A stretch of 53,109 nucleotides of DNA from an uncultured Bacilli bacterium (GTDB lineage Bacteria; Bacillota_I; Bacilli_A; RF39; UBA660), in NCBI GenBank assembly GCA_944371995.1, contig CALVYD010000010.1, forward strand, positions 1 through 53,109, read 5' to 3'. The position numbers and the translations under genes are program-made. Under the pieces are notes generated by a model, which saw nothing but the letters and a program-made list of their open reading frames with translations, was not told where the DNA came from and did not search any database. Positions 42,937-51,653 of the stretch are shown piece by piece. The first letter of the stretch is position 1. The number at the start of each line of letters is the position of its first letter.

Positions 42937-45900
42937 TTATATTTTCATCATTTTATCTAAATATTTTGCAGGTATTTTATGTTTTAATTTCCAAACAATT
43001 CCAACTGGTTTTGATCCACTATGAGATACATATTCAGCCTCACCTAAATAAATATATGGACTTGCTTGATTATTTTCTTTTCTATTTATTCTTACAAACA
43101 AACTTACTCTACCATTTGAATTAATATACCTATTTAAAGTGTCACTTCCATCTGCTACAGAGTTCTGAGTTTGCCAATGAAACAACTCATCATTTATTGC
43201 ATAATCTTCATAGGCAATCGATTCACCAAAATGACTAGATTCTTTATTTATTGTAACTAAGAATATATCATGATTTTGTTCTTTTAAATACCATACTCCT
43301 TGTAACATTGGCCCTGCATATTTTTCATTAAATACACCTAAGCCTGAATATAATTGAGCTTGTGAATAAACACCATATACTTCTAAAGGACAATCAAAAT
43401 TTAAATCATTTTTTATAGGTAATACTTCTAATGAATTATAAAGATAATTACATATTTCGTTTATTTCATAGTTTAAACACTCTGAGTTTTTAACAAATTC
43501 TAAAGCTTCAATTATATTTTTGAATCCTTCCTTTTCTGGTAGTTTATTAAATAACGTATAATATGTCATTGTATCTAGCAACTCATTATGATTAATATTT
43601 TCATCATTTAATAACGACTTAATATAATTTATAAATTTTGGAGAATTAATTGTTAATAAATTTTTTAATCTACCAACGATAGCATTTTCTATCGAATTTT
43701 TTTCAGCAAAACATTTAATTCCTGCCTCTGTTAACAATCTATAAAAAGACACATCTTTTTTATAAATATCATTAATATTTAATTTATAATGATTAATAAA
43801 ATTATATAAAGTTAATTCTTTATGCGTTGTTTCTTCAAATTTTTGCAACATTTCAATTATAACTTGTCTATTACTTGTATTAGCTTTTATATTAGACAAA
43901 ATATATTCTTCAGCTACTCTTTCTAAAGCAATTGAACAACCTACTGGTAACATTGGGAATCCATTATTAATAGAATCTTTAACACTAACTCCTTCAATTC
44001 CAATTAAAGCTTTAAATTTATCAGCATAATTAAAATGCTTATTACACTCACCAATAAAATCTAAAACAATTAAATAATCTTTATTAATATGTTTTCTAAG
44101 TCCCCTACCTAATTGTTGTAAGAAAATTGTTAATGAATCTGTAGGTCTTAATAATAATTCGACATTTACACATGGGATATCTACACCTTCATTATATAAG
44201 TCCACAGTAAAAATAAATTTAATCTTACCAGACTCAAGATCTTTTATAGCATTATTTCTCAAATTACTATCTGAATTACCAGTTAAGCATATTGCCGAAA
44301 TATTGTTTTCATTGAATTTATCTGCCATATACTTTGCATGATTGATTGAAGAACAAAATCCTAATCCATGTACTTTGTCTATATCATCAATATACTTAAA
44401 TAAATTTTCAATAATGGTATTAACTCTTACATTAGCACTTGTTTCATCTTCCACAAATAGTTTATCTAAATCACTATTATTATAACAAAATGATGACCAT
44501 CTCACATTACTTAAATCAGTAGGATCAGTAATTCCATAATATTGAAATGGAACTAATAATTTGTTATTTATTGCTTCAGGTAATCTCATCTCAGCAGCAA
44601 TAGTATTACAGAAAAATTCTGTTATATCTTGCCCATCCATTCTTTCTGGCGTTGCTGTTAAACCTAATAATAATTTGGGATTAAAATAGTTTAAGAAATT
44701 AGTATAAGTTTTAGCCGCACCATGATGTATTTCATCTGCAACTATGTAATCATAATAATCAGAATCAACTTGTTTCATTATATTTTCTAAGCCTAATGGT
44801 GTTGTAAATAATCTATTTATATTTTCAGGTTTATAATTGCCTACATATAATTCACCAAAATTAGCATCTTTTAAAATTTGTCTAAATGTATCACAACTCT
44901 TTTTCAAAATTTCTTGTCTATGTACTACATATAAAAATTTAGCATTAGGATTCTTTTCTAAAAAGTTTTTAAAGTCAAATGCGGCAAGTACAGTTTTACC
45001 CACACCAGTGGCAGCTACAACTAAATTTCTATTTCGATGATAAATTTCTCTTTCAACCTCTAATTTTTCCAATATTTGTTCTTGATAATCATATGGTTTA
45101 TAAGTCATTAAATTTTGATAAACATTAACTTTTTCTGTCTTATATGATAATGCCTCTTTTAGTTTGATTTTATCTTCTTCTGTATTATTTAAAGCTTTAT
45201 ATTCATATGAATTCCAATATGTTTCAAATTCAGAAATAACATTTTGAAAAATTTGTGGTGAATTTTTTTCAGTTAACTTAACATTCCACTCATCACCATA
45301 AACTAAGGCTGATCTAGATAAATTAGATGAACCAATATAGAATGTAGAAAAACCATTGTTTCTTTTAAAAATATATGCTTTTGCATGTAATCTTTGATTT
45401 TCAGTTTCATATGAAATTTTTATGGAAGTATTAGGTAATTCTAACAATTTTTCAATTGCTTTATATTCTGTTGCTTTAGTATAAGTTGTAGAAATAACTC
45501 TTAACTTTTTACCTTTAGCAGTAAATTCCTTTAAATCTTCATAAATAGGCATTAATCCAGTCATTCTTATAAAAGATACTAATAGCATCACTTCGTCAGA
45601 TGAGGCTATTTCTTTTCTTAACTCTGATAATAAAGAAATTTCTTTAGAACTATTTGTAAACAAAGTTGGTTCTACTAATGAAGTAACTGGCCTAACAATG
45701 TTTTTACCATCAAATGAATTATTATTTAATTTTTTAAATGCATATTCTAAAACTTCTGCATCCATAGATAAATCTAAGTCTTTATACTCATCAAAATCTA
45801 ATTTTGTTCTTAATAAATCCAAAATTTCATTACAAATTTCTATTTCTTTTAACACTCTTTCGCTATCTTCTACATCTACATTTTTTTCTTGAATACAATC

Positions 45901-46059
45901 CATAGCTTTTCTTGTTACTTCTTTTAAATATTCTGTTATCAAATTCTTAGCATTTTCCGGAGATTTTAAAATCGTGTTAGTTTTATAAAAGAATTCTGAA
46001 TTATTTAATTTACTTTTTAATTCATTATTTAAAAGTTGTTCATAAATACCATCTTTCAT
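42937..46059 (-). CDS. PLD nuclease - SF2 helicase - DUF3427 protein
   Basis: A 1040-aa protein from ATG 46059, which overlaps the NUDIX stop as TGATG. A helical N-terminus precedes a phospholipase-D-type domain (about 140-290) with one HKD motif: H226-x-K228 in RLHAKAYIF, then YIGSSNLSRSA. The SF2 helicase follows with ATGVGKT (about 351-357), DEIHHGAA, LLGLTATPERMDG and QQLGRGLRK. The C-terminal about 180 residues match DUF3427: GVWYLKE, LVTINKESSHFGESIAYEDYA cut short, FHWQTQNSVADGS, ASPYIYLGEAEYV. A DNA-cutting motor in conflict with mobile DNA is the likely role, by inference from domains and island context. Confidence 0.85.
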   Translation of the reverse strand: MKDGIYEQLLNNELKSKLNNSEFFYKTNTILKSPENAKNLITEYLKEVTRKAMDCIQEKNVDVEDSERVLKEIEICNEILDLLRTKLDFDEYKDLDLSMDAEVLEYAFKKLNNNSFDGKNIVRPVTSLVEPTLFTNSSKEISLLSELRKEIASSDEVMLLVSFIRMTGLMPIYEDLKEFTAKGKKLRVISTTYTKATEYKAIEKLLELPNTSIKISYETENQRLHAKAYIFKRNNGFSTFYIGSSNLSRSALVYGDEWNVKLTEKNSPQIFQNVISEFETYWNSYEYKALNNTEEDKIKLKEALSYKTEKVNVYQNLMTYKPYDYQEQILEKLEVEREIYHRNRNLVVAATGVGKTVLAAFDFKNFLEKNPNAKFLYVVHRQEILKKSCDTFRQILKDANFGELYVGNYKPENINRLFTTPLGLENIMKQVDSDYYDYIVADEIHHGAAKTYTNFLNYFNPKLLLGLTATPERMDGQDITEFFCNTIAAEMRLPEAINNKLLVPFQYYGITDPTDLSNVRWSSFCYNNSDLDKLFVEDETSANVRVNTIIENLFKYIDDIDKVHGLGFCSSINHAKYMADKFNENNISAICLTGNSDSNLRNNAIKDLESGKIKFIFTVDLYNEGVDIPCVNVELLLRPTDSLTIFLQQLGRGLRKHINKDYLIVLDFIGECNKHFNYADKFKALIGIEGVSVKDSINNGFPMLPVGCSIALERVAEEYILSNIKANTSNRQVIIEMLQKFEETTHKELTLYNFINHYKLNINDIYKKDVSFYRLLTEAGIKCFAEKNSIENAIVGRLKNLLTINSPKFINYIKSLLNDENINHNELLDTMTYYTLFNKLPEKEGFKNIIEALEFVKNSECLNYEINEICNYLYNSLEVLPIKNDLNFDCPLEVYGVYSQAQLYSGLGVFNEKYAGPMLQGVWYLKEQNHDIFLVTINKESSHFGESIAYEDYAINDELFHWQTQNSVADGSDTLNRYINSNGRVSLFVRINRKENNQASPYIYLGEAEYVSHSGSKPVGIVWKLKHKIPAKYLDKMMKI

Positions 46060-46445
46060 CACTTCACCTTCTTTACATACTCTGCTAAAGGAATATCAGC
46101 TGGAGCCAAATCATATTTTAATAAATCTTCTTTATCTACCCATGTATACTCAGAATGATCATGTAAATTAAATTCACCAGATACATAATCACATTTATAT
46201 AATCTTAAATCAACAACTTTAGTTGGATACTCACAAATATTATTAATTACAAATTCTTTCGCTTTAATTATAAGTTCAAATTCTTCTTTTATTTCTCTTT
46301 CAATAGCATGCATTTCATTTTCTTTTGGTTCAACTTTTCCACCAGGAAATTCCCACTTTCCAAACACATTAGGATCACCAGAAGAACGTCTTGCTAATAA
46401 ATATTTATTATCTCTTTTTATAAGAGCTGCTACAACTTTTATCAT
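46059..46445 (-). CDS. MutT-type NUDIX pyrophosphohydrolase
   Basis: A 128-aa protein. ATG 46445 has TAGGTGG five bases upstream. The full NUDIX box G-x5-E-x7-REIKEE is in GGKVEPKENEMHAIEREIKE, with KWEFPGG before it, so the enzyme should be active on (d)NTPs such as oxidised nucleotides. The stop overlaps the helicase start by one base, indicating coupled translation. A dead relative of this gene lies in the older element at 37206-37405, so the gene recurs as cargo. Confidence 0.88.
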   Translation of the reverse strand: MIKVVAALIKRDNKYLLARRSSGDPNVFGKWEFPGGKVEPKENEMHAIEREIKEEFELIIKAKEFVINNICEYPTKVVDLRLYKCDYVSGEFNLHDHSEYTWVDKEDLLKYDLAPADIPLAEYVKKVK

Positions 46446-46533
46446 ATAAACCACCTACATACAATAATATTTTATCATAAACATATAATTTTTTAACACA
46501 ATATAAATATAGCAATTATTTAAAAGTTTAATT

Positions 46534-49500
46534 CTATATATCAGTAATTTTTTTACTTAATTGTCTTGTTGATCCTATATTTTTTTTAAACATTAAATCC
46601 CAAATATCTAAACATTTTGTAATTAAAAATTCGTTTTTACTATCATATGATTCATCATATAGCTTAACGGTAATAAAACTAAGATCATCATAAGCATAAT
46701 AATAATTTTCATTATTTTTATCATATCCGTTTATTGCATTAATAAGAATTTCAAATATTAAATTATCATATTGCAACAAACATGTTTCGTTATTTTTTAA
46801 GAAATGAATAAATCCTTCAATCAAATGCGAGTTTTTTTTGTTTTCAAATATTTTTAAAATAAAATTCAAATCATCTTTTAAATTTACATATTTGCCATTA
46901 AAAAAAGTATATGAATTAATTTTTAAAGATGAATATTTATTTATTTTTAAAATAACTAATTTAGCTCTTTCCTTAGTTTCTTCATATTGCAAATATTGAA
47001 TACACATATATGTAAAGGCTTCTACAATAACTTCATCAGTATTTTCATTTAAAACTTGTTCTTTGCAAGCATCAAAATTCATATATAAATCAACCATTAA
47101 ATAAGAAAATTCTTCTTTAACTTGCTTACTTTCATAAGCACTTGCAGAAATAATTATTTTATGTAAAATTTCTCTCTTTTCAATACATTTTTCATAAATA
47201 ATAAATATATTTTTTCTGTTATTCCAAAAACTATAAGTATTTGGATCTTTCAATATATCGATATATAAATTTGATACAAATTTATAATCATTATCTAAAA
47301 TTGAATCTAGTATAAGTAAACATGAATATTTATTTATCCATTTTGAAGAATTAGCAAGTTTGTGAATAATATCTTCAAATTCACAATATAGTTCAGTTTT
47401 CTTTTTTAAAACATTAGCAATTGCTTTAGCAAAAATACCGATAGAAGAATTTAACACTAAAACTTGTTGCTTTTCAGCAATATCAATCTTGCTTTCTTCT
47501 TTATTATTTTCTACATGTGAAATTCTATTTTCTTTTATTAAACCATTTTCTATATAATCATATATTTTTTTTAAAAATTTAATTGTTTTTAGACTCCAGT
47601 TACTGTCTTTTTTTCTTGATATAATACTGCATATTTCAGTATATAAATTATAATCAACTAAAGGGATATCAAAAGAGAAAAATAACTTTTCTAAAATATC
47701 ATTAGGTATCTGGTTCAAATTTTCAGAATAAGCTATTGAATTAAATAGAGTATAAATAAATGGTATTTTAATCTTATCGTGATTATTTATAAACAAATTG
47801 ATAAATCTAATTGGATCTTTTGAAATTTCACTTGATAATGAGATTTTAAATTCACCTATACTTGATTCTACAGCTAAATGTTTTTTTTCATCAAATCTTG
47901 TTTTGCGAGCATTAATAACTTTATCACTAGAAAGTATTTTAAGCCAATTATTGTTAGTTATTTTTTTATTTAAAATTGGAGATACTACATTGTAATGGCG
48001 TGTATTTAATGTATTATCATAAGAAATTTGATTTCCGTACTTTCTATTTAACATTTGTTTCAATTGAAGCAAATTATTTGTTAAAACATTATCTGGTATA
48101 ACATTTAATACTTCATGTTGAAAACGTCCCCAAATAGCATATCTCGTACTATAATTTTTATTTGTCATTATATACTTATAATGTTCAATATATTTAGAGG
48201 ATTTATAGTGGTTTAATTTATAATCAATTTGTGCCAAAGTATCATCATTTATAAACGTAATATGATTTTCAATTACATTTTTTACTAATGTTATTGATTG
48301 TTTAGAACCACTAGAATATTCAAAACAATTTTTTTCTATGTCATTAAAAATATAGGTTATTATTTCATTAGAATATGAATTAGAACATACTATCATCGCA
48401 GAAAGTATCAATTCATTATGCAACAATGAACCAATACCCATGTACTTTTGTAATTTATTAAATGCTTTTTCTGGATCAATTATCATTAAATTTTCAATAG
48501 CAATCTTTAATAAAATCATCACTATTCTATTTGCTGAATATTCTGTATTTACAAACTTCCAATCGTCCAATTTATATTCATTGTTTATTATAGGAACAAT
48601 TGGTATTAATTCATCAATTACTTTTTCATTTTGAACTAAAGTCATTGTTGATGAATAATCAAGATATACATTATTATCATACTTTATATATCTGACTTTT
48701 TTTCCTACCTCTACCAATAGTTTCAGTATTTGAATTGTCCTCTCTTCACTAAATTTAATTAATTCATTAAAATCTATGTATAAGTTTCCAATCAAATCAG
48801 GATATTTACTATAAAAAATTTTTCTAAGTGAAAAAACATCTTCAGAATCAGTAATTATATCATGTGATAAGCAACTAAATAGTAAATAATCAAAATTCTT
48901 TGAATCTCTTATGCTATTTTCTATAAATTTAATCTCAATCTTATTAAAAGAATTATTAATACTTTTTAATAATTTAATAACATATGGTTGTTTTTGGCTA
49001 TCGGAAATCCACTGGTTAAAAATATCTTTTTGTATAAATAAATCAATAAAAACTTGATGTCCATATAAAACAACATCCATATATTCATCAAAATATATTT
49101 CTTTATCATAATTACTTAGAATATAATCTTCGATTTTCTTCGAAATTTCATTAATAGATCCAAGTACTTCAAATGCAACATATTTCATATATATTCTTAT
49201 TTCAGATGATTCTATAATTTCTTTTATAGCGTAAAAAAATTCATCTTTATCAAAATCATAAATGTATTCTAAAAACATTTGTAATTGATACCTTTTATTT
49301 GGTAACTGATTATTAAAATCACCGACTAAATCAATTATTTTTTTTCCAGATTCGTAATTTTCAATCATTTTTAAAACAACATAATAATCATATATACTTT
49401 GATGTGGAAAAGATAATTTCCCATCCATAGAAATTAAAAATTGTTTTGAACACAAATAATTTATTATTTGTGAATCAATGTTTAATATTTTGCTAATCGC

Positions 49501-51051
49501 ATATATTCTATTATGATCATTCATATTTTGGATTATTTTATCGCGAGCATTTATTAAGCATTCATTATTTATACCATTATTTCTTGCATCGTCTTCAATA
49601 TCACTCCACCATCTACTTATTAAATTACCTGTTGTATGCACATTATTTAATGAGTTATTTTCATTTAATTTTGTCCATATAAATAAGTTGTTTGGTACTC
49701 TCAATAATTCTTTTAATTTTGAGGAATAATTATAATATTTTTTGCCTATGATATTTGCTACATTATGTTCAGAAAGTAAACCAACCTGTACTTTTTTCCA
49801 ATCTTCATTCGCAAACAGTTTTTTTATAGATGCATCATTTTCATAATCAAATGTTCTACATGCAAAAACAATAGATATTTTTTCTTTTCTAAATTTATTA
49901 ATATTTTCAATTTCATTTATTATTGAATTACATACATCAATTGCAGTTCTATTGTGTATGTTTGTCCATCGTAATGCGTCAAGTTGATCTAATATCAAAA
50001 CACATTTATTATCATTTGAAAATTTGTCTAATAAATATGTAACATCAATATTAAACCCTAATTTAAGACTCCAATTAGCAATGTTATATTCAGGTATATA
50101 TTTATCAAGTTTTATTGCTAAATACAAAATCTCATTTTGATCAAGATATTTTGTTAAATTGTGCATGATACCACTTTTTCCGAATCCTGCTTTACCATGA
50201 ATTATAACTGATTTCCCATCATTAATATATTTTTTTACAGTTTCAAATTCATTTCTTTCAATGTATGTTTCGTTAATTAGATTTAAACTATTTTTAAACA
50301 TATAATTTAATTTATAAATGTTATGAAAATCTTTTTTATCATTTGACAGATCACGTCTTAAAATATTATTTTCCTTAAAGAAAATTTCTAAATAATTATT
50401 ATCAATAATATGACCAAATATATTCGAATTTGAAACCAAGCGGATAAATTCAGAATAAATATTTTTACTATCTCCCAAAAATAAACATTCTATTTTTTGA
50501 ACAATAATTTCTGCTAAAAGATAATCAGGCATTTGAATCGTTCTTGTTCTTTTTAAATAATCCATTGCTTTTTTAATATCATCTTTATTTTCCATATTCA
50601 AATTATTATAATTACAATATCTTCTAAAAATATCATACATTGTTGTATTTTTTATTTGATGGTCAAAAAAAGCGGATGGATCTCCAGAATTATTTAGGGC
50701 TTTTTTATTTAGATCTTCTAGCTCAACGCATGAAAGCGGTGTTTGAATTGCCACTTCATTATCATTATTTCTTTCAAGATGGTTTTTCCATTTAATAAAC
50801 AAATCATATTTTTTTAAGTTTGCTAAACTACACTGATTTTTATTTCCAAACCTTTCTTTACATTGAATATATATATTATGGCCATTATTATCTACAATTT
50901 TTATATCAGTTGCAATTTCTTCTTCTCCCAAATTTTCAAAAGAACAACTTTTAAACTTTTCTTCGACAACTTGAAGAATTGTATAAATGATACAATTTTT
51001 TTCATATCTATTTCCTACTTTATCAGTTCTTCCTCCAGCATCATTTGCCAT
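46534..51051 (-). CDS. Avs-like STAND NTPase with N-terminal nuclease-like domain
   Basis: A 1505-aa protein with ATG 51051 behind GTGAGGTG. Residues 1-130 resemble a PD-(D/E)xK (Cap4/DUF4297-like) nuclease: GGRTDKVGNRYE, acidic E43-E45, D49, then the Q-x-K in IYIQCKERFG (K65). The STAND ATPase (about 260-560) has Walker A GKAGFGKS (286-293), Walker B VLILDQLD (351-358) and the Arg sensor in FACRTFDYEND. The remaining 900 residues are helical repeats without motifs, the expected sensor array. Avs proteins of this layout bind conserved phage proteins and activate a DNA-degrading effector. Exact family membership needs a profile search. Confidence 0.8.
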   Translation of the reverse strand: MANDAGGRTDKVGNRYEKNCIIYTILQVVEEKFKSCSFENLGEEEIATDIKIVDNNGHNIYIQCKERFGNKNQCSLANLKKYDLFIKWKNHLERNNDNEVAIQTPLSCVELEDLNKKALNNSGDPSAFFDHQIKNTTMYDIFRRYCNYNNLNMENKDDIKKAMDYLKRTRTIQMPDYLLAEIIVQKIECLFLGDSKNIYSEFIRLVSNSNIFGHIIDNNYLEIFFKENNILRRDLSNDKKDFHNIYKLNYMFKNSLNLINETYIERNEFETVKKYINDGKSVIIHGKAGFGKSGIMHNLTKYLDQNEILYLAIKLDKYIPEYNIANWSLKLGFNIDVTYLLDKFSNDNKCVLILDQLDALRWTNIHNRTAIDVCNSIINEIENINKFRKEKISIVFACRTFDYENDASIKKLFANEDWKKVQVGLLSEHNVANIIGKKYYNYSSKLKELLRVPNNLFIWTKLNENNSLNNVHTTGNLISRWWSDIEDDARNNGINNECLINARDKIIQNMNDHNRIYAISKILNIDSQIINYLCSKQFLISMDGKLSFPHQSIYDYYVVLKMIENYESGKKIIDLVGDFNNQLPNKRYQLQMFLEYIYDFDKDEFFYAIKEIIESSEIRIYMKYVAFEVLGSINEISKKIEDYILSNYDKEIYFDEYMDVVLYGHQVFIDLFIQKDIFNQWISDSQKQPYVIKLLKSINNSFNKIEIKFIENSIRDSKNFDYLLFSCLSHDIITDSEDVFSLRKIFYSKYPDLIGNLYIDFNELIKFSEERTIQILKLLVEVGKKVRYIKYDNNVYLDYSSTMTLVQNEKVIDELIPIVPIINNEYKLDDWKFVNTEYSANRIVMILLKIAIENLMIIDPEKAFNKLQKYMGIGSLLHNELILSAMIVCSNSYSNEIITYIFNDIEKNCFEYSSGSKQSITLVKNVIENHITFINDDTLAQIDYKLNHYKSSKYIEHYKYIMTNKNYSTRYAIWGRFQHEVLNVIPDNVLTNNLLQLKQMLNRKYGNQISYDNTLNTRHYNVVSPILNKKITNNNWLKILSSDKVINARKTRFDEKKHLAVESSIGEFKISLSSEISKDPIRFINLFINNHDKIKIPFIYTLFNSIAYSENLNQIPNDILEKLFFSFDIPLVDYNLYTEICSIISRKKDSNWSLKTIKFLKKIYDYIENGLIKENRISHVENNKEESKIDIAEKQQVLVLNSSIGIFAKAIANVLKKKTELYCEFEDIIHKLANSSKWINKYSCLLILDSILDNDYKFVSNLYIDILKDPNTYSFWNNRKNIFIIYEKCIEKREILHKIIISASAYESKQVKEEFSYLMVDLYMNFDACKEQVLNENTDEVIVEAFTYMCIQYLQYEETKERAKLVILKINKYSSLKINSYTFFNGKYVNLKDDLNFILKIFENKKNSHLIEGFIHFLKNNETCLLQYDNLIFEILINAINGYDKNNENYYYAYDDLSFITVKLYDESYDSKNEFLITKCLDIWDLMFKKNIGSTRQLSKKITDI

Positions 51052-51060
51052 TTGTACACC

Positions 51061-51070
51061 TCACTTCAAA
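51061..51070 (-). promoter_or_regulatory. inverted TTTGAAGTGA motif at the ribosome site of the STAND gene
   Basis: On the minus strand TTTGAAGTGA directly joins the GAGGTG ribosome site. The same decamer occurs in the opposite orientation at 51155-51164, beyond the promoter. Confidence 0.4.
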
Positions 51071-51123
51071 AAAAAATAAGCAGTATTCATCTTAAAAAGA
51101 ATGATACTACTATTCTTAACTAC

Positions 51124-51152
51124 ATTATACAGCAAAATTTGGTAATTTTTAA
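51124..51152 (-). promoter_or_regulatory. promoter of the STAND gene
   Basis: Minus-strand -35 TTAAAA (51152-51147), 17-bp spacer, -10 TATAAT (51129-51124). Transcription would start near 51117, leaving a leader of about 65 nt before ATG 51051. Confidence 0.6.
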
Positions 51153-51154
51153 CA

Positions 51155-51176
51155 TTTGAAGTGAAATATCTTCAAA
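51155..51176. promoter_or_regulatory. inverted repeat upstream of the STAND promoter
   Basis: TTTGAAG (51155-51161) and CTTCAAA (51170-51176) flank an 8-bp spacer immediately upstream of the -35 box. It is a candidate operator and shares the half-site with the motif at the ribosome site. Confidence 0.45.
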
Positions 51177-51293
51177 ATTCTTTATTTTATACTTTTATTT
51201 AGTTCAAAAGCTTAATTTTAGTATAATTTATCAACAATTTCTTTTTATTTAAATTTAGCCGTCTTAATACCCTTATAAATTTAATCGTTGTAT

Positions 51294-51308
51294 GAGCTAA
51301 GTATGTCC
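51294..51308. other. attR of the serine-recombinase island
   Basis: The arm GAGCTAA (51294-51300) is followed by the core TCC (51306-51308) and then amidase sequence. Removing 36627-51305, so that one copy of the core remains, joins GGG-GGA to GGA-GAA-GGT and restores the amidase codons Gly-Gly-Gly-Glu-Gly in frame. Confidence 0.8.
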
Positions 51309-51578
51309 CCCGGAATTGATATGATTCGATATTAAAATAGCATTAGGATCTCCATTAAAAGCTTCGTTTGCTCTTCTTAATCTTTCTGTTCTTGAAATGT
51401 CTTCGTCTGTTGTTTTTATTGATACTACAGGAATACCTAGTTCTTGTAATCTTCTTGTCATATAGTTTGCTGCTTGTAGAGTAAAATCTTTTTCTCTTAA
51501 ATTTCCACTAATTGCTCCTGGATCACTTCCTCCATGACCAGAGTCCACTACAACACCCGTTATTTTCCTTTCGTTCAT
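51306..51578 (-). pseudogene. N-terminal part of N-acetylmuramoyl-L-alanine amidase, split by the island
   Basis: ATG 51578 has GAGGTG six bases upstream. The residues contain the amidase_3 zinc ligands His in DSGHGGSDPGA, Glu in LREKDFT and His in LISNHINSG, ending at the insertion core. In the interrupted state translation runs two codons into the island (HT, stop at 51297). The catalytic Glu and LysM domains are on the distal part at 35691-36629. The gene follows relA on the same strand, and no signal peptide is visible at this start. Confidence 0.9.
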
Positions 51579-51653
51579 CTTTTTCACCTCTACATTAAAA
51601 TATGTAAGGCTAGGCGATTTTGCTACTATTAAGAAAACTTTAATATAGATTTT

